Source of the DNA: Perognathus longimembris pacificus
Taxonomy: Eukaryota > Chordata > Mammalia > Rodentia > Heteromyidae
Length of the DNA stretch: 64,000 bases
Assembly: GCF_023159225.1 (NCBI RefSeq)
Contig: NC_063172.1
Location: 37,328,832 to 37,392,831, forward strand
Direction: 5' to 3'
Part shown: positions 60,591 to 64,000 of the stretch, one piece after another
Position numbering within the stretch: position 1 is the first letter of the stretch
Layout: each line of letters begins with the position of its first letter
Position numbers and translations under genes: made by a program
Notes under the pieces: generated by a model
The model's input: the letters and a program-made list of their open reading frames with translations, nothing else
Told to the model about the DNA's origin: nothing
The model's database searches: none

Positions 60591-61076
60591 ACCAAGGTAG
60601 AACACTGCTGCTGACAAGGCCTTGGGAGCAACAGACTGGTTCCCCAGGCCACCCACAGTTCCCCAATTACTAGGGCATCCAGCTTCTACCTTCAATCCTC
60701 AGAACCACAGAGTCACCACTGCCCAGGATCTCCAGATTCCATTGAGCCCAGGTTAATGGTAGGCAAAATAATAGACATCTGGGGTCAGTCTGAGTGAGAA
60801 AAAGAGTTTCCTTGAGCAATTGTATCAACCCAAAAAGAAATAACAAGATTGTAATGGTTTACAAGTTAGCTACTGAATACGGGGCTCAGGAATGGTTTTT
60901 ACTTCCAAAGTGTAATTCGTGGGGACACCAAATCTGCTGCCATACCCAAAAAAAGAGGGGGAACTTACCGGTCTAGGTCTGTGTACCTATAAGAATAACA
61001 CAACAGGATCTGATAGGGACTGGTTCAGGTCCTAAACAGTGCCAAAGGTGCTAGGAAACTAGCATTTCAAATCCAA

Positions 61077-62150
61077 ATGAGCAGAAGAAACACAAAAAGT
61101 ATGGCAAGACAAGGAAACTCATCATCCACTCAAAACAAAGAGGAAACAGAGCATTCAATTGAGATCCCAGAGGAGAGTTCTCAACATGCTGTACCAGCTA
61201 TGATGATAAAAGTGCTAAATGAAAAGTTGAGTCTCTCCAGACAAGAATCCGAGAGCATGAGGAGGGGAACCAAAGAATAATTCATGAACACGATGAAGAT
61301 GAATCTAATCGTAAGTTAATAGAGGAATTCATGGCCTCCACAAATAGAATGATACACGAACTCAAACAGAATGATACACAAACTCAAACAGAAAGAAAAA
61401 GAGTCCTATGAAAAGATAGCTACTGAGCTAAAAGAGATTAGAGACAGCACCCAGAACCAAATTAACGAAATAAGGAAGGCTATACAGAACCTAAGAGAGA
61501 ATTACAGCAGAGATATGGAAACCATCAAGAAAGATCAATCAGAAGGTATGGAGATAAGAAACCAAGTTGTAAGTTTAGGGAGCATACTGGATGATGCAGA
61601 AGATTGGATCTCAGTAATTGAGGACAGCCTAGACTTTATGGAGAAAGAACAAAAACACAATACAAAAATCAATCCAAAAAGCAAGACAGGTCACTTCAGG
61701 AGTTTCAAGACACAACAGGAAGCCCGATATAATGCTAATAAGTATTGAAGAAAACCTAGAGAAAGAAGTTAATGGAATAGCAACTTATTTAACAAAATAT
61801 TAGCTGAGAACTTCCCAAACATCCAGAAGGACAGGCCCATCCAGATACAAGAAGCAATTAGAACCCCAAACAGACCAGACCAGAACAGGACTTCCCATAG
61901 ACACATTGTAATCAATACAGGATCAACAGAGGCCAAAGAAAGAATCCTTAAAGCCACTAGGGAAAAGAGAACAATCACATATAAAGGAAAACCAATCAGA
62001 ATTTCCCCAGATTTCTCAGCGGAGACCATGAAAGTAAGGAGAGCCTGGAATGACGCTTGCTATATCCTAAAGAAAAATAACGTTCACCCAAGAATTATGT
62101 ATCCAGCTCAACTCTCATTCATAGCTGAAGGTCAAATAAAAGTCTTCCAT
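61077..62150 (+). pseudogene. L1 ORF1 (RNA-binding chaperone), broken
   Basis: ORF1p normally forms coiled-coil trimers that coat L1 RNA. An ATG at 61077 opens a polar N-terminus (MSRRNTKSMARQGN), ending at a stop at 61278. The coiled-coil region continues in another frame, is disturbed by a 22-bp duplication (61348-61391), and resumes at 61371-61748 (KEKESYEKIATELKEIRDS). The C-terminal RNA-binding part lies at about 61717-62150: NGIATYLTK in one frame, then from 61791 ILAENFPNIQKDRPIQIQE, RHIVINTG and ITYKGKPIRISPDFSAET. Several frameshifts make it non-functional. The last part of ORF1 is missing because ORF2 sequence follows directly. Confidence 0.9.
61348..61391 (+). repeat. 22-bp tandem duplication in ORF1
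   Basis: 'aatgatacacgaactcaaac' + ag and its near copy (one G/A difference) follow head to tail. A length of 22 shifts the reading frame. Confidence 0.95.
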
Positions 62151-64000
62151 AGAAAGGAAAAAACAAGATCCATCTTTCTTCTGCCTCCAAGAGAATCACC
62201 TTGCCAGCAAAAGCAAACACATTCTAAAAGTGAAAGGCTGCAATAAAATCTATCAAGCAAATGGCCCCCACAAGCAGGCTGGGGTCACAATCTTAGTATC
62301 AGATAAAATTAACTTCAAACTGAAACAGTCAAAAAAGACAAGGTTACTACATACTAATAAGGGGATCTCTCTTACAGGAGACATAACCATAAAACATCTA
62401 CACACCAAAGACAGGAGCTCCCAACTTCATCAAACAAGCACTACTGACTCTAAAAATTCTCCTAGACCCAACATTGATAGTTGGAGTCTTTAACACTCCA
62501 CTGTCACCTCTGGACAGATCAACAGGCCAAAAACTGAACAAAGAAACCTCAGAACTAAACAACTGCATAGACCATCTAGACTTAACTGACATATACAGAA
62601 TATTGCTTCCAACAACACCAGAACATACATTCTTCTCAGCAGCACATGGAACATTCTCCTCCAAAATAGATCACATGTTAGGGCAGAAAGCAAACCTGTA
62701 CAAATTCAGAAACATTGAAATCATCCCTTGCATTCTCTCAGACCACAACAGATTAAAACTAGAGCTCAATGCCAAAGGTCAAGAAAGAAAACCCCACAAG
62801 TCATGGAGACTCAAAAATACATTGCTGTACCACCAATAGATCATTGAAGAAATCAGAACAGAATTTCAAATGTTTATGGAATTAAACCAAAATGAGTTCA
62901 CGAAATACCAGCTCCTCTGGGACAGAGCAAAGGCAGTACTCAGAGGAAAATTTATAGCCCTGAGCACCTACATCAACAAATTGGAGAAATCTCAATTCAA
63001 CAACTTAACAAAGCAATGCAAGCTCCTGGAAAGAGAGCAACAAACCAAACCGCAAGCCAACAGATGAAAGCAAATAATTAAAATCAGTGCAGAATTAAAT
63101 GACTTGGAATCGAGAAAAACCATAGAAAGAAAGAATCAACAAAACAAAGAGTTGGTTCATCAAAAAAAATTAACAAGATAGACCCCAAGCAAATCTAACC
63201 AAAAATAAAGACAGCACACCCAAATAAACAAGATCTGAGATGAAAAAGGTAGCCACCACAGAAGCAACAAAGATCCAGGACATAATAAGCAACTATTTTG
63301 CAAACCTATATGCCAACAAATTTGAGAACCTGGAAGAAATGGACAAATTCTTAACAAAAATTGATATGCCCAAACTTAACCAAGAAGATATAAATCTGCT
63401 GAACAGACTCAATTGAATCTGCAATAAGAGACCTCCCTTCCAAGAAAAACCCAGGTCCAGATGGATTCATGGTGGAATTCTACTAGGCTTTCAAAACAGA
63501 TCTCACACCAACACTCATCAAATTCTTCAATGAAATAGAAAGTAAAAGCTCACTACCAAACACATTCTACAATGCTAGCATAATGCTAATCCCAAAACCA
63601 GAGAGGGACACATCAAGAAAAGAAAACTATAGACCCATCTCCTTGATGAACATTGATGCAAAGTTCTGCAACAAAATTCTGGCCAACCAACTTCAACCAG
63701 TCATCAAAAAAAAATCATACACTATGATCAAACTTGATTTATTCCAGGGCTGCAAAGTTGGTTCAATATACGTAACTCAATTAATGTAGTCCACCACATT
63801 AACAGGAGCAAGACAAAGAATCACATGATTATATCCCTAGATGCCGAAAGGGAATTCGACAAAATCCAGCACCCATTTATGATAAAAGCCCTGGATAAAC
63901 TGGGATTCCAGGGAACATTCCTGAATATAATGAAGGCTGTTTATGAGAACAATAGCAACCATAATACTAAACTGTGAAAAGCTAAAGCCATTCCCTTTAA
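62150..64000 (+). pseudogene. L1 ORF2 (endonuclease/reverse transcriptase), broken and truncated by the window
   Basis: ORF2p nicks target DNA and reverse-transcribes L1 RNA. The first recognisable residues, around 62160-62260, are KKQDPSFFCLQENHL and KIYQANG, so roughly the first 30-40 codons, with the first catalytic Asn, are absent. The endonuclease continues at 62270-62830 with GVFNTPLS, where the family has GDFNTPLS (catalytic Asp to Val), and SDHNRLKLEL (catalytic His kept). The linker is at 62870-63067 (AKAVLRGKFIALSTYINKLE). RT fingers and palm start near 63440 ([45 protein letters not shown]) and reach the first Asp motif ([10 protein letters not shown], near 63840). Frameshifts and stops are frequent. 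The YADD-type motif is beyond the window. Confidence 0.92.

Larger units (their letters stand above)
58566..61076 (+). promoter_or_regulatory. L1 5' UTR (internal promoter region)
   Basis: About 2.5 kb, GC-rich against the AT-rich surroundings. It contains a YY1-like AAGATGGC (58577), a non-repeated part to about 59427, a 32-bp tandem array (59428-60290), larger units (60290-60590), then non-repeated sequence up to the ORF1 ATG at 61077. In other mammals this region drives L1 transcription; activity here is inferred from position only. Confidence 0.8.
58566..64000 (+). mobile_element. Long L1 with 5' UTR, ORF1 and part of ORF2 (runs off window)
   Basis: The only L1 here that keeps its 5' end. 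Order: 5' UTR (58566-61076), ORF1 (61077 to about 62150), ORF2 (about 62150 to the window edge). The start is set by the motif AAGATGGC at 58577-58584, which resembles the YY1 site at the 5' end of other mammalian L1s. Both ORFs are broken, so the copy is inactive. The 3' end, poly(A) and TSD lie outside the window. Confidence 0.92.

Overview
The window is nuclear DNA of a mammal, most likely a rodent of the Geomyoidea (kangaroo rat, pocket mouse or pocket gopher group). The main clue is the repeated dimeric, tRNA-derived SINE that begins GGGCTGGGGATATGGC and ends near CCCAGGACTGGC plus poly(A). It resembles the geomyoid IDL-Geo type as I recall it, unchecked against a library. Mouse/rat B2 and modern B1 are absent, and the L1 3' UTRs are not the murine ones. 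No functional protein-coding gene, rRNA gene or intact tRNA gene can be supported. This is AT-rich intergenic or intronic DNA dominated by retrotransposons.

Layout. 0-9 kb: L1 3' ends, a 250-bp CCTT/CCTC array, and several SINEs including a head-to-tail doublet. 10.3-11.0 kb: a probable reverse-strand solo LTR. 11-18 kb: reverse-strand L1 3' ends, then a forward 5'-truncated L1 (16.6-17.95 kb). 19.1-22.5 kb: a reverse-strand processed pseudogene of GOLGA2 (golgin GM130), the only host-gene-derived sequence I can name. 23.5-29.3 kb: SINEs and L1s, including an L1 with a 3' transduction (26.86-28.05 kb). 30.5-33.0 kb: a three-layer nest of L1s, the innermost with a 5' inversion. 34.2-35.2 kb: an L1 with a clean target-site duplication (TSD), then an L2 remnant. 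36.6-37.6 kb: rearranged L1 pieces. 38.2-41.3 kb and 46.5-51 kb: mostly unique DNA with scattered SINEs. 51.0-52.9 kb: a reverse-strand L1 with a chimeric 3' transduction. 53.0-55.1 kb: a 2-kb L1 3' portion. 58.57-64 kb: the 5' part of a long L1 with its own 5' UTR, a broken ORF1 and a broken ORF2 that runs off the window.

The elements do not act as a pathway. They record retrotransposition: L1 machinery made the L1 copies, mobilised the SINEs (A-tails, TSDs) and presumably made the GOLGA2 retrocopy. At least three L1 lineages share the ORF2 C-terminus but differ in the 3' UTR. The most unusual structure is the L1 5' UTR at 58.57-61.08 kb, which holds a GC-rich tandem array of about 27 units of 32 bp followed by larger units of about 74 bp. 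I found no evidence of a new multi-gene system.
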